A DNA stretch of 20,029 bases from an uncultured Faecalibacterium sp. (lineage in GTDB: Bacteria > Bacillota > Clostridia > Oscillospirales > Ruminococcaceae), in the NCBI GenBank assembly GCA_934525735.1, contig CAKSZM010000029.1:1-20029 (forward strand), in the 5' to 3' direction. Positions 1 through 8,412 of this stretch are shown piece after piece; the stretch's first letter is position 1, and every line of letters begins with the position of its first letter. Below the pieces are notes generated by a model. The model ran no database searches and was not told the DNA's origin. It worked only from the letters and a program-made list of their open reading frames with translations. The translations under genes and the position numbers were made by a program.

Positions 1-137
1 TCGCGCACATCGGGCAGGGCGCGGGACACGATGACCGACATGGAGTAGTCCAGAAATGCGGTCTCGATCTCCTTTTTGACGTCGCGGATGATCTTTTTGG
101 TTCCGCTGCCCGGTATCATCACATAATCTTCTTCCAT
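1..137 (-). CDS. gyrA: DNA gyrase subunit A, N-terminal fragment (cut by window edge)
   Basis: Only the first 45 codons of gyrase A are present, because the gene runs off the left edge of the window. The minus-strand translation starts MEEDYVMIPGSG and continues through the family-typical ETAFLDYSMSVIVSRALPDV stretch that precedes the catalytic winged-helix domain. The active-site tyrosine and the quinolone-resistance region lie outside the window. The ATG at 137 is preceded by a GGAGG ribosome site (141-150) that sits between it and the gyrB stop at 153, so gyrB and gyrA are 15 bases apart and surely co-transcribed. GyrA breaks and rejoins DNA and, with GyrB, introduces negative supercoils. 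The identification is based on a short but highly conserved segment. Confidence 0.96.
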   Translation of the reverse strand, partial: MEEDYVMIPGSGTKKIIRDVKKEIETAFLDYSMSVIVSRALPDVR

Positions 138-152
138 TTGTTCCTCCGTGTA

Positions 153-2189
<2,037 letters not shown>

Positions 2190-2231
2190 CTATCGTAAAG
2201 GCAGGGCATTCTGCGCTGCCGTTTGGCGTTT

Positions 2232-2489
2232 TTATTCGATCATCTTTTCCGCTCTGCGCCGCATGGCAGCGGGGGACAGCTCGGACAGATAGACCGTATC
2301 CACCACAGCCCCGTCTGCCAGAACGTAGCACTGGGGCAGCTCGTCGGACAGGCTGACCACGGCGCCGTTCTTCTGGGCGTAGTTCAGGAATTCCCGTCCC
2401 CGGGGCGAGGTGGTGGTGGTTTCCAGATTGAAGATGCCGATGATATCACGGTCGTTGAGAACATAGTCACGGCCCAGATGAATATACAT
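2232..2489 (-). CDS. remB: RemB-like DUF370 small DNA-binding protein
   Basis: An 85-residue protein starting MYIHLGRDYVLNDRDIIGIF, which matches the DUF370/RemA-RemB family. In Bacillus subtilis the equivalent gene (yaaB/remB) sits at the same place, between recF and gyrB, and is linked to activation of extracellular-matrix genes; its biochemistry is less clear than that of RemA, which forms DNA-binding rings. The ATG at 2489 has a GAGG ribosome site about nine bases upstream on the minus strand. The gene belongs to the leftward dnaN-recF-gyrB set. The matrix-control role is known for Bacillus and only inferred here. In non-biofilm, non-sporulating relatives the function may differ. Confidence 0.88.
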   Translation of the reverse strand: MYIHLGRDYVLNDRDIIGIFNLETTTTSPRGREFLNYAQKNGAVVSLSDELPQCYVLADGAVVDTVYLSELSPAAMRRRAEKMIE

Positions 2490-2516
2490 AAAGTATTTTC
2501 CTCATTTCAGCCTTCC

Positions 2517-2538
2517 TGCATAATGCTGCATTTATGCA
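2517..2538. repeat. Inverted repeat between recF and remB
   Basis: Seven-base arms TGCATAA and TTATGCA at 2517-2523 and 2532-2538, within a larger imperfect stem closed by CCTGC/GCAGG (2515-2545). No T-run follows on the minus strand, so this does not look like an intrinsic terminator. It may be an RNA-processing or stability hairpin that adjusts expression of remB and gyrBA relative to recF. The function is inferred only. Confidence 0.4.
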
Positions 2539-2576
2539 TTCCGCAGGCATGGACTTTTATATCATTCTTTCATGCC

Positions 2577-3698
2577 TCAGGCCCTGCTCAGCACACCGCC
2601 GTTCATGCGGTAGACTTCGCCGTCCGTCTTTAAGAAGGCGGTATCGTCGCAGCTGGTGACGAAGGTCTGCTTTTCCTTCATGCGGGTCAGCAGATACTGC
2701 TTGCGTCCCTCGTCCAGCTCGCTGAGCACATCGTCCAGCAGCAGCACCGGGTGTTCGCCGGTAATGCGGGCGGCGGCGGCAGCTTCGGCCATTTTCAGGC
2801 TCAGCACCACGCTGCGCTGCTGTCCCTGGCTGGCAAACACCTTTGCAGGCTGATCGTCCAGCAGCAGTTCCAGATCTTCGCGGTGGATGCCGCACAGGCT
2901 CTGCCCCGCGCGCAGCTCCTCATCCCGGCGCTTTTTCAGCAGGTCGGCAAGGCCGCCCGGCTCAAACTGCGCCGCATAGCGGACGGACATGCGCTCGGCC
3001 CCATGGGATAGCTCGGCATAGTTGGCGCAGGCCAGCGGCCCCAGCAGGGCGAGGTAATCCCGCCGGCGCTTCTGGATGGCCTCGCCCTGTGCGGCAAGCT
3101 CCACATTCAGCACATCCAGCATGGCGCATTTTTCGGCCCACGGACGCTCCATTCCGTTTGCAGAATGTCGGAGCAGTGCGTTTTTCTGCTGCAGTGCCCG
3201 CACATAACGGCGGTAGGTGGCAAGGTAACCGGGGTACAGCTGGCACAGCGCCGCATCCAGAAATTTGCGCCGCCCCTCCGGCGCACCCTTGACAAGACTC
3301 AGGTGTCCGGGGTCGAACACTACAGCCGGAAAGCTGCCCGCCAGCCCTGCCGCCCGTTTGGGCGGAGCACCGTTCACCGCGGCATACCGCCCGGGGCGCT
3401 GGGCGTCCGGCGTGCCCACCGTGATACGCACGCGGGCAGGGTCGTCCGGCTCCTGATCTTCCTGCCGGGTGCGCTGGGTGACAGCGTCCAGCACCGCAAA
3501 TGTTTCTCCGCGGCGCACAAGCTCGGCATCCTTTCCGCCCCGGAAGCTCTTGCCGCCGGTCAGCAGCCAGATAGCTTCCAGCAGGTTCGTCTTGCCCTGG
3601 CCGTTGTTGCCGCAGATGACGGTCAGCTCCCGGCCGGGTTCCAGCCGGGCAGATGCAATGTTGCGGTAATTCGTGACTTCCAGTGAGAGCAGACGCAT
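2577..3698 (-). CDS. recF: RecF, DNA repair and replication-gap ATPase
   Basis: A 373-residue SMC-like ATPase of normal RecF length. The N terminus [14 protein letters not shown] leads into the Walker A motif GNNGQGKT at residues 30-37. The ABC signature is SQGQQRSVVLSLKMAEA near 290-306, and the Walker B region LLLDDVLSELD lies at about 319-329. RecF works with RecO and RecR to load RecA at single-strand gaps next to duplex DNA. The start codon overlaps the stop of the upstream S4-domain gene by one base (TAATG, 3696-3700), which indicates translational coupling. The placement downstream of dnaN is the standard Firmicute arrangement and supports the call. Confidence 0.97.
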   Translation of the reverse strand: MRLLSLEVTNYRNIASARLEPGRELTVICGNNGQGKTNLLEAIWLLTGGKSFRGGKDAELVRRGETFAVLDAVTQRTRQEDQEPDDPARVRITVGTPDAQRPGRYAAVNGAPPKRAAGLAGSFPAVVFDPGHLSLVKGAPEGRRKFLDAALCQLYPGYLATYRRYVRALQQKNALLRHSANGMERPWAEKCAMLDVLNVELAAQGEAIQKRRRDYLALLGPLACANYAELSHGAERMSVRYAAQFEPGGLADLLKKRRDEELRAGQSLCGIHREDLELLLDDQPAKVFASQGQQRSVVLSLKMAEAAAAARITGEHPVLLLDDVLSELDEGRKQYLLTRMKEKQTFVTSCDDTAFLKTDGEVYRMNGGVLSRA

Positions 3699-3913
3699 TA
3701 CTGGCCCTGCCCGATTTCCACAGTCTGGCCGTCCAGCTCAACGGTATCGCCGGGGCGGCATTTCTTGCCGCGCATGGTGCACACTTCGCCGTTCACCTTC
3801 ACGGCGCCGCCCTGCACCAGCTCCTTGGCTTCACCGCCGGTCTCGCACAGGCCTGCATATTTCAGCAGGGCATCCAGCTTGATAAATTCCGTATGGATGA
3901 GAATTTTCTGCAT
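3698..3913 (-). CDS. yaaA: S4-domain RNA-binding protein (YaaA/RlbA type)
   Basis: A 71-residue protein made up essentially of one S4 RNA-binding fold: [20 protein letters not shown] followed by the typical V(L/Q)xGxVxVNGE core ([18 protein letters not shown]). Family members in this position between dnaN and recF (YaaA, also named RlbA, in Bacillus) are associated with ribosome assembly, but the exact role is poorly known. The ATG at 3913 has a GAGGG ribosome site. The gene lies 12 bases after the dnaN stop and overlaps recF by one base, so all three are one operon. The gene name rests on position and family, not on a functional signature. Confidence 0.9.
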   Translation of the reverse strand: MQKILIHTEFIKLDALLKYAGLCETGGEAKELVQGGAVKVNGEVCTMRGKKCRPGDTVELDGQTVEIGQGQ

Positions 3914-3925
3914 AAATTTTCCCTC

Positions 3926-5032
3926 TTAATCGTTCTTGAACCGCACCGGCAGCACCAGATACAGGAAATCGCTTCCCTCAGCAGGCAGAACCTTGACCGG
4001 GCTCAGGGGGCCGCTGATCTCCATGCGGACCTTCTCGGTGCGGGCATTGCGCAGAGCATCCAGCAGATAGCGGTTGTTGAAGCCGATCTCCACTTCGTCG
4101 CCCTCACAGTCGGCATTGAATTCGTCCACCACACGGCCGAGGTTGGTCTGGCAGCGCACCACAACTTTACCCTCTGTAAAGGAAATGCGGAGGGGATTTT
4201 TTAAACGCTCTGTAATAATCAGCGAAGCGCGCTCAATGGTCTCGATGAATTCTTTGGTGTCGATGGTCACCCGGGTGCGGCTGCCGTCCGGGATGACGTT
4301 GCGGTAATTCAGGAATTCGCCCTCGATCAGGCGGCTCATGATGGTGTAGCCGGCCGTCATGAAGACCACATAACGGCGGTTTGCGCTGATGTGCACCGGC
4401 TCCTCATCGTCGTTGGGCAGCAGATGAGACACTTCGGTCATGGTCTTGCTGGGCACGATGATGCGGATGTCCTTCACGGCTTCCACCGGGCGCTCCACGA
4501 TAGCCAGACGGTAACCGTCCAGTGCAACGACGGTCAGTTTGTCCGGCTGGATCTCGAACAGTTCGCCGGTGTGGGCGGGTTTTTTCTCGTCCTGGCTGAC
4601 TGCATACAACGTACGTTCGATCATATCTTTCAGTACGCCGGTCTTGATGGTCAGGGTCTCCTCGGCGCCGGTGTTGGGCAGCTCGGGGAAATCGTTGGCC
4701 GGCATGGACTGGATCTCGAACTGCGCTACGCCGCTCTGGATGGTGGTTTTGCCGTTTTCGGCAGAGGTGATGGTGATCTGACCGGCCGGCATCCGGCTGA
4801 TCATGCTGCTGAGCAGCTTTGCGTTCAGCACGATCTCGCCGGCTTCCTTGACGTTGGCTTCGATGGTAGTCACGATTCCCATTTCCAGATCGTAGCCGGT
4901 TAGGGTCAGCTGGAAACCTTCGGCTTTCAGCAGGATGCCCTCCAGCACGGGGATCGAAGAACGCATGGTGACTGCTTTGGACACACCATCGATGGCTGCA
5001 CTCAGCAGGACCTTATCACATACGATGTTCAA
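3926..5032 (-). CDS. dnaN: DNA polymerase III sliding clamp (beta subunit), TTG start
   Basis: A 368-residue beta clamp. Three clamp repeats are recognisable from family-typical stretches: AVTMRSSIPVLEGILLKAE near the N terminus, the central FASMPANDFPEL-like segment (here QSMPANDFPELP), and the C-terminal FLYLVLPVRF that ends nearly all clamps. The protein forms a ring that tethers polymerase III to DNA and is a hub for repair and replication regulators. The start at 5032 is TTG. It is preceded by AAAGGAG with a ten-base spacer, there is no in-frame ATG nearby, and the resulting N terminus aligns residue for residue with other clamps. It is the first gene after the origin gap and lies upstream of yaaA and recF. 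Confidence 0.97.
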   Translation of the reverse strand: MNIVCDKVLLSAAIDGVSKAVTMRSSIPVLEGILLKAEGFQLTLTGYDLEMGIVTTIEANVKEAGEIVLNAKLLSSMISRMPAGQITITSAENGKTTIQSGVAQFEIQSMPANDFPELPNTGAEETLTIKTGVLKDMIERTLYAVSQDEKKPAHTGELFEIQPDKLTVVALDGYRLAIVERPVEAVKDIRIIVPSKTMTEVSHLLPNDDEEPVHISANRRYVVFMTAGYTIMSRLIEGEFLNYRNVIPDGSRTRVTIDTKEFIETIERASLIITERLKNPLRISFTEGKVVVRCQTNLGRVVDEFNADCEGDEVEIGFNNRYLLDALRNARTEKVRMEISGPLSPVKVLPAEGSDFLYLVLPVRFKND

Positions 5033-5103
5033 ACTGATCTCGCTCCTTTGTTTTCCACGGTCCGGATGCTGTTTTTGCTTGGAATCGCTTCCTGACCGGT
5101 TGC

Positions 5104-5159
5104 TATTAATTGAATTTGTTGTAGTCTATCATAGTAGAGGGTGGGGAACTTGTGGAAAA
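5104..5159 (-). other. Putative origin unwinding element (DnaA boxes, GC patch, DnaA-trio-like, AT-rich)
   Basis: Read on the minus strand from 5159, the order is: an exact TTTTCCACA box, a degenerate second box TTCCCCACC (5140-5148), CTCTACTATGATAGACTAC, then CAACAAATTCAATTAATAG. This reproduces the Bacillus basal unwinding arrangement of DnaA box, GC-rich spacer, 3'-GAT trio repeats and AT-rich DNA pointing toward dnaN. Two consecutive perfect trios and a third isolated one are visible. The rest are degenerate, so the trio call is moderate. Confidence 0.55.
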
Positions 5160-5362
5160 CCCGGAAAATCCCTGCCGGGATGCCGGGCAACCGGTTTCCA
5201 CCGGGTTGTGAATGCAATGTGAAGGAAATGTTGATTTGTGGGGAAAACTTTTTCTTTCAACACACGCTGTTTAAAACGGAAGTTGAATGTTGAAAACTCA
5301 GTGGAAAGTGTGGAAAGGTTCCCTCTTTTAACACAAGATATGGGTGTATTTTCCCCGTTTTG

Positions 5363-5400
5363 TTCCGGATCTTCCCCATATTTTGGGGTTTGCCCCGGAA
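5363..5400. repeat. Nested inverted repeat in oriC near the dnaA stop
   Basis: Outer arms TTCCGG (5363-5368) and CCGGAA (5395-5400) enclose inner arms CCCCA (5374-5378) and TGGGG (5384-5388). It lies 34 bases beyond the dnaA stop codon. There is no T-run on the minus strand, so it is a poor intrinsic terminator. It could be a cruciform or hairpin in the origin, or a 3' stability hairpin for the dnaA message. Confidence 0.4.
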
Positions 5401-5433
5401 ATAAGTGTGACTTTTCCGTCAAAAAACGCCCGG

Positions 5434-6756
5434 TTATGCCTTCACGTTTTTGATGATGTCGCTCACCGTTTCCCGCAGGTGCTGGTCGTTCTTCATGTCC
5501 CGCTCCATGGTCTTGAGCGAGTAGACGATGGTGGAGTGATCGCGGCCGGAGAATTCGCGGCCGATCTCCTCCATGCTCATGCCGGTGACTTCGCGCAGGA
5601 TATAGATGGCAACACGGCGGGCCGAGGCCACGTTGGCGTTGCGCTTGGTGCCGCGGATATCGGCGGGGGAGACGTTGAAAGTACGGGATACTTCGCCGAT
5701 GATCTTCTCGATGGTGATGGGCACCGGCTGGGTCTCGTTGAGGATATCTTTGATGGCATTCTGCGCCACACTGATGACAGGCTGGATGCCTTCCAGCATG
5801 TAGTAGGCGTTCAGTTTCTTCACGGCGCCTTCCAGCTGACGGATGTTGTTCTTCAGGTGGTTGGCAATAAATTCAGCCACGTCCTCGGGCAAATCAAGGT
5901 GCAGCAGTTCGGCCTTGCGCTTGACGATGGCCACGCGGGTCTCGAAATCCGGCGGCTGCACATCGGCGGTCAGGCCCCACTCAAAGCGTGTGCGCAGGCG
6001 CTCTTCCAGACTCTTGATCTCCTTGGCTGGGCGGTCGGAAGCGATGACGATCTGCTTGTGGGCGTCGTGCAGGGAGTTGAAGGTGTGGAAGAACTCTTCC
6101 TGTGTGGACTCCTTGCCGGCGATGAACTGGATATCATCCACCAGCAAAAGGTCGGCCACACGGTACTTCATGCGGAAATCTTCAGTGCTGCCGGCGCGGA
6201 TGGCTGCGATCAGCTCGTTGGTGAACTGCTCGCAGGTGACATACATGATGACGAAGTCGGGGTGGGTGCGTTTGATCTCGGTCTGGATGGCCGTCAGCAG
6301 ATGGGTCTTGCCCAGGCCGGACCCGCCGTAGATGAACAGCGGGTTGTATGCGCCGGAAGGGTTGGCCGCCACCGCCTGCGCAGCAGCAAACGCAAACTGA
6401 TTGGACGGGCCTTTGATGAAGTTTTCGAAGGTGAACTCATAGTTGCCCTGCGGGGAGGCAGGGTCCTCTTCGTATTTGCGGGCAAGCTCCACCTCATGGG
6501 GCGGGGCGCTGGGCACCACCAGCGTGATGTCCACATCAAAGCCCAGCACGGTCTTGAAGGCCTCTTTCAGCAGGCCGAGGTACCGGTCGGTGACGATCTT
6601 GCAGATGAAGTCGTTGCGCACCGACAGGGTGATATGGCTGGAGTCCTCGAAGCTGATCGGCTCCAGCCCGTCGATATAGAGATTATAGGTCGGCTCGGCC
6701 ATCTGCGTTTTGCAGTACGCCTGGGCGGCCTCTAAAACGTCCTTGAAAGAATCCAT
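5434..6756 (-). CDS. dnaA: Chromosomal replication initiator DnaA
   Basis: A 440-residue DnaA with all four domains. Domain I covers about residues 1-80 and is followed by a short linker. The AAA+ domain has Walker A GGSGLGKT (144-151), Walker B LLLVDDIQF (203-211) and the sensor-2 segment NNIRQLEGA (about 303-311). The C-terminal box-binding domain carries the DnaA signature GREFSGRDHSTIVYSLK (about 399-415). ATP-DnaA binds boxes and opens the origin. The ATG at 6756 follows GGAGTGG at a suitable distance, and an upstream ATG a few bases away is out of frame. Box-like sequences both upstream and downstream of the gene suggest autoregulation, which is typical of the family. The promoter is listed separately. 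Confidence 0.98.
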   Translation of the reverse strand: MDSFKDVLEAAQAYCKTQMAEPTYNLYIDGLEPISFEDSSHITLSVRNDFICKIVTDRYLGLLKEAFKTVLGFDVDITLVVPSAPPHEVELARKYEEDPASPQGNYEFTFENFIKGPSNQFAFAAAQAVAANPSGAYNPLFIYGGSGLGKTHLLTAIQTEIKRTHPDFVIMYVTCEQFTNELIAAIRAGSTEDFRMKYRVADLLLVDDIQFIAGKESTQEEFFHTFNSLHDAHKQIVIASDRPAKEIKSLEERLRTRFEWGLTADVQPPDFETRVAIVKRKAELLHLDLPEDVAEFIANHLKNNIRQLEGAVKKLNAYYMLEGIQPVISVAQNAIKDILNETQPVPITIEKIIGEVSRTFNVSPADIRGTKRNANVASARRVAIYILREVTGMSMEEIGREFSGRDHSTIVYSLKTMERDMKNDQHLRETVSDIIKNVKA

Positions 6757-6805
6757 AAAACATCCACTCCGTTAAAGTTTTCAACAATGCTGCTGATACG
6801 AAGCT

Positions 6806-6834
6806 AGTATACCACAAAAAACTCTGTGAGTCCA
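6806..6834 (-). promoter_or_regulatory. Predicted dnaA promoter
   Basis: On the minus strand, TGGACT (6829-6834) and TATACT (6806-6811) are separated by 17 bases. The match is 4/6 to the -35 consensus and 5/6 to the -10. The predicted start of transcription lies about 43 bases before the dnaA ATG. A TTTTCAACA box-like sequence at 6778-6786 lies in the leader, which would suit DnaA autorepression. Confidence 0.6.
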
Positions 6835-7004
6835 TATTTCTATAATGTAATTTATAATACATAAGAAAAGACCTGTCTTCGTCGGTTGTAGACGGCACGG
6901 CCCAAGGCCACAATATCTTGTGCCTGCCGGGTTTTCCACGGGGAAACGGTGCAAAAGTTGAAAATCTTTTCACAAAAAAGTTTGAAGGAAAGCGAAAAAA
7001 ATGC

Positions 7005-7034
7005 TTGACAGAACGCCATACTATGCGATATACT
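7005..7034 (+). promoter_or_regulatory. Predicted rpmH promoter
   Basis: A perfect TTGACA at 7005-7010 and TATACT at 7029-7034 are separated by 18 bases. Predicted transcription starts near 7041 and gives a leader of about 70 bases before rpmH. Confidence 0.8.
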
Positions 7035-7050
7035 GTTGAATTGCAAGCCT

Positions 7051-7088
7051 GTCCCCACACTGGGACCAGTTCAAACCCCGTACCGGGG
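7051..7088 (+). promoter_or_regulatory. Two hairpins in the rpmH leader
   Basis: GTCCC (7051-7055) pairs with GGGAC (7062-7066) across a six-base loop. Just downstream, CCCCG (7076-7080) can pair with CGGGG (7084-7088). Both sit between the predicted promoter and the ribosome site at 7101. They could stabilise the message or bind a regulator. The function is unknown. Confidence 0.4.
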
Positions 7089-7113
7089 ACGAGTTTTTAC
7101 GGAGGATACAACC

Positions 7114-7248
7114 ATGAAGAGAACTTTTCAGCCCAAGAAGCGTCAGCGCAAGGAAGTTCATGGCTTTCTGACCCGCATGAGCACCAAGAACGGCCGCAAG
7201 GTCATCAATGCCCGCCGTGCAAAGGGCCGCAAGAGCCTGACTGTCTGA
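7114..7248 (+). CDS. rpmH: 50S ribosomal protein L34
   Basis: A 44-residue, highly basic protein, [20 protein letters not shown] followed by the typical [20 protein letters not shown] ending. This is the diagnostic L34 sequence. It is a structural protein of the large ribosomal subunit. GGAGG at 7101-7105 lies eight bases before the ATG. An in-frame upstream extension from 7036 is not family-like and is not used. The gene is followed by its own terminator, so the abundant L34 message can be made separately from the rnpA operon. The position next to dnaA is conserved across most bacteria. Confidence 0.99.
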   Translation: MKRTFQPKKRQRKEVHGFLTRMSTKNGRKVINARRAKGRKSLTV

Positions 7249-7295
7249 TCCTGCCTTGCTGACAGGACCCGGCGCAGAAATGAATATGCGCACAA

Positions 7296-7332
7296 AAGAC
7301 CGCTGATATTGAATTGGCGGTCTTATTTTTTT
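7296..7332 (+). terminator. Intrinsic terminator after rpmH
   Basis: AAGACCGC (7296-7303) and GCGGTCTT (7317-7324) form a perfect eight-base stem with a 13-base loop. An A and seven Ts follow (7326-7332). Confidence 0.85.
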
Positions 7333-7392
7333 GGAAATCTGAAAGAATTTTCGTAAATTTGCCCGTATGGGCTTTCAAAGTCGAAAAAATTT

Positions 7393-7401
7393 TGATATAC
7401 T
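7393..7401 (+). promoter_or_regulatory. Predicted extended -10 promoter for rnpA
   Basis: TGATATACT at 7393-7401 matches an extended -10 element (TGn followed by TATACT). The -35 region at 17 bases (TTTCAA, 7373-7378) is weak, as is usual for extended -10 promoters. It lies between the rpmH terminator and rnpA, so rnpA-yidD-yidC-jag can be transcribed independently. Confidence 0.6.
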
Positions 7402-7457
7402 GGCCTAAGAGTGCACCCATTGCGTGTGCTCCAGACCCGGAAAGGAGGCGCGGAACC

Positions 7458-7865
7458 ATGCGCTATCGTCCCATCCGCCGCAACAGCGAGTTTGGCAGAG
7501 TGTATGCCCGCGGCAAGTCCTACGTCAATCAGGCCCTCGTGCTGTATGTGCTCAAGACCCGGGGCAAAAAGACCCGTGTGGGCCTGACCGCCACCAAAAA
7601 GATCGGCCATGCCGTGCAGCGCAACCGCGCCCGCCGCGTGATGAAGGCGGCCATTGACGAACATCTGGATTACAACATCGGCGGCTATGATCTGGTCTTC
7701 GTGGCCCGGGGCATGACCCCGCGGCTGAAGAGCTGGCAGCTGAGCAGCATCGTTGCAAAGCTGTTTGCGCAGGCAGGGCTGCCGGATAAAGCAAAGCGGC
7801 CGGACGCCCCGCCGCCCGCCACGGTGCCCCCGGCCCGGAAAGCAAAACCGGAACAAAAGGCATGA
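7458..7865 (+). CDS. rnpA: Ribonuclease P protein component
   Basis: A 135-residue basic protein. The RNase P signature is visible as GLTATKKIGHAVQRNRARR (about 42-60), with the RNR core at 55-57, followed by the conserved GGYDLVFVAR strand. The protein binds RNase P RNA and helps it cut 5' leaders from precursor tRNAs. The ATG at 7458 lies ten bases after a strong AAAGGAGG site, and the long in-frame extension upstream is ignored because it crosses the promoter. The last 25 residues form a proline- and lysine-rich tail beyond the folded domain. The stop overlaps the yidD start by four bases (ATGA), so the two are coupled. Confidence 0.97.
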   Translation: MRYRPIRRNSEFGRVYARGKSYVNQALVLYVLKTRGKKTRVGLTATKKIGHAVQRNRARRVMKAAIDEHLDYNIGGYDLVFVARGMTPRLKSWQLSSIVAKLFAQAGLPDKAKRPDAPPPATVPPARKAKPEQKA

Positions 7866-8176
7866 ACCGCCTGCAGCAATTCTTCCGCAGGGCGCTGTGC
7901 GTGCCCATCCGGGTGTATCAGCACACTCTCAGCCCGTGGATCGGCCGCAGCTGCCGGTTCACCCCCAGCTGCAGCAACTACACCATGCAGGCCATCATGA
8001 CCCACGGTTGCATCAAGGGCATCCTGCTGGGGGCATGGCGGATCGCGCGGTGCAACCCCTTCGGGAAATGGGGCTTTGACCCCGTGCCGGAAGCGGGAAC
8101 ATGGTCGAACCCGAAAAAGATCCTCTACCCGGCAAAGCTGTTTTCCGCAAGACACCGGGAAAAGACGGAAAAATAA
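7862..8176 (+). CDS. yidD: YidD, membrane protein insertion efficiency factor
   Basis: A 104-residue protein with the whole YidD signature: VYQHTLSPWIGRSCRFTPSC, then SNYTMQAIMTHG and GAWRIARCNPFGKWGFDPVP. Conserved cysteines fall in CRFTPSCS and RCNP. The family is a small membrane-associated factor, with an amphipathic N-terminal helix, that helps YidC insert membrane proteins. It overlaps rnpA by ATGA and lies upstream of yidC, the standard rpmH-rnpA-yidD-yidC order. The C-terminal 30 residues after DPVP are less conserved. The space between its stop and yidC is unusually long (236 bases) and holds a structured repeat element. Confidence 0.96.
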   Translation: MNRLQQFFRRALCVPIRVYQHTLSPWIGRSCRFTPSCSNYTMQAIMTHGCIKGILLGAWRIARCNPFGKWGFDPVPEAGTWSNPKKILYPAKLFSARHREKTEK

Positions 8177-8186
8177 AAGCCATGTC

Positions 8187-8316
8187 AACAGGACGGCGGG
8201 GAGTTTCTCCGAGGACCGTCCGCTGGGGTGGGACCCTGTTGCCGCAGAGCGGCAATAGGGCGGGCGATGGAATGGCCCGATTCGTGTCCGAGGAGAAAGC
8301 TCCCCGATGGCCTGTT
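8187..8316 (+). repeat. 130-base structured inverted-repeat element between yidD and yidC
   Basis: Matching terminal arms are AACAGG (8187-8192), CGGGGAG (8197-8203), TTTCTCC (8204-8210) and GGAC (8213-8216) on the left. On the right they pair with CCTGTT (8311-8316), CTCCCCG (8300-8306), GGAGAAA (8292-8298) and GTCC (8286-8289). Inside are a 12-pair hairpin, CCCTGTTGCCGC with GCGGCAATAGGG (8234-8245 and 8249-8260, one G-T wobble, three-base loop), and a smaller one, CGGGC/GCCCG (8261-8265 and 8275-8279). The result is a multi-branched fold. It could be a non-autonomous repeat (MITE-like) or a cis-acting RNA. No family is recognised, and the repeated unit may extend further toward 8400. There is no clear target duplication. 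Confidence 0.75.
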
Positions 8317-8390
8317 CCTGCCCTTTACAAATCTGCTTCTTGTGACGTGTCGCACTGTGGGCGGCGTGTCCTTCGATACAAAATAACCGT

Positions 8391-8407
8391 CCCGTGCCAC
8401 AGACGGG
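8391..8407 (+). promoter_or_regulatory. Hairpin overlapping the yidC ribosome site
   Basis: CCCGT (8391-8395) can pair with ACGGG (8403-8407) across a seven-base loop. The right arm covers the only plausible ribosome site (GGGG, 8405-8408), five bases before the yidC ATG at 8413. It could mask the start site and so control YidC synthesis. Confidence 0.4.
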
Positions 8408-8412
8408 GCAGA

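Larger units (their letters stand above)
5033..5433. other. oriC: oriC: dnaA-dnaN intergenic origin region
   Basis: This 401-base non-coding gap between dnaA and dnaN holds clustered DnaA-box-like nonamers of the form TTTTCCACA instead of the canonical TTATCCACA. Minus-strand boxes (read as TGTGGAAAA on the plus strand) lie at 5151-5159 (exact), 5288-5296 (TGTTGAAAA), 5309-5317 (TGTGGAAAG) and 5237-5245 (degenerate). Plus-strand versions lie at 5051-5059 (TTTTCCACG) and 5327-5335 (TTTAACACA). An AT-rich stretch at about 5101-5135 flanks the 5151 box on the dnaN side. Gene order, diverging gene direction on either side and the box clustering all support an origin. I did not test for GC skew. 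Confidence 0.85.
6757..7113. other. dnaA-rpmH divergent intergenic region (second origin-side box cluster)
   Basis: This 357-base gap separates the leftward dnaA set from the rightward rpmH set. It contains the dnaA promoter, the rpmH promoter, an AT-rich stretch at about 6836-6870, and scattered DnaA-box-like nonamers: TTTTCAACA at 6778-6786 and TTTTCCACG at 6932-6940. A related AGTTGAAAA lies at 6957-6965. Bacillus origins also have box clusters on both sides of dnaA, so this may be part of a bipartite origin. No small gene is visible. Confidence 0.65.

Noticed and set aside
8101..8412. In-frame N-terminal extension of YidC from an ATG at 8101
   Set aside because: It would overlap yidD and translate the structured repeat element, giving a basic sequence with no signal peptide or similarity. 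The ATG at 8413 yields a family-like N terminus.
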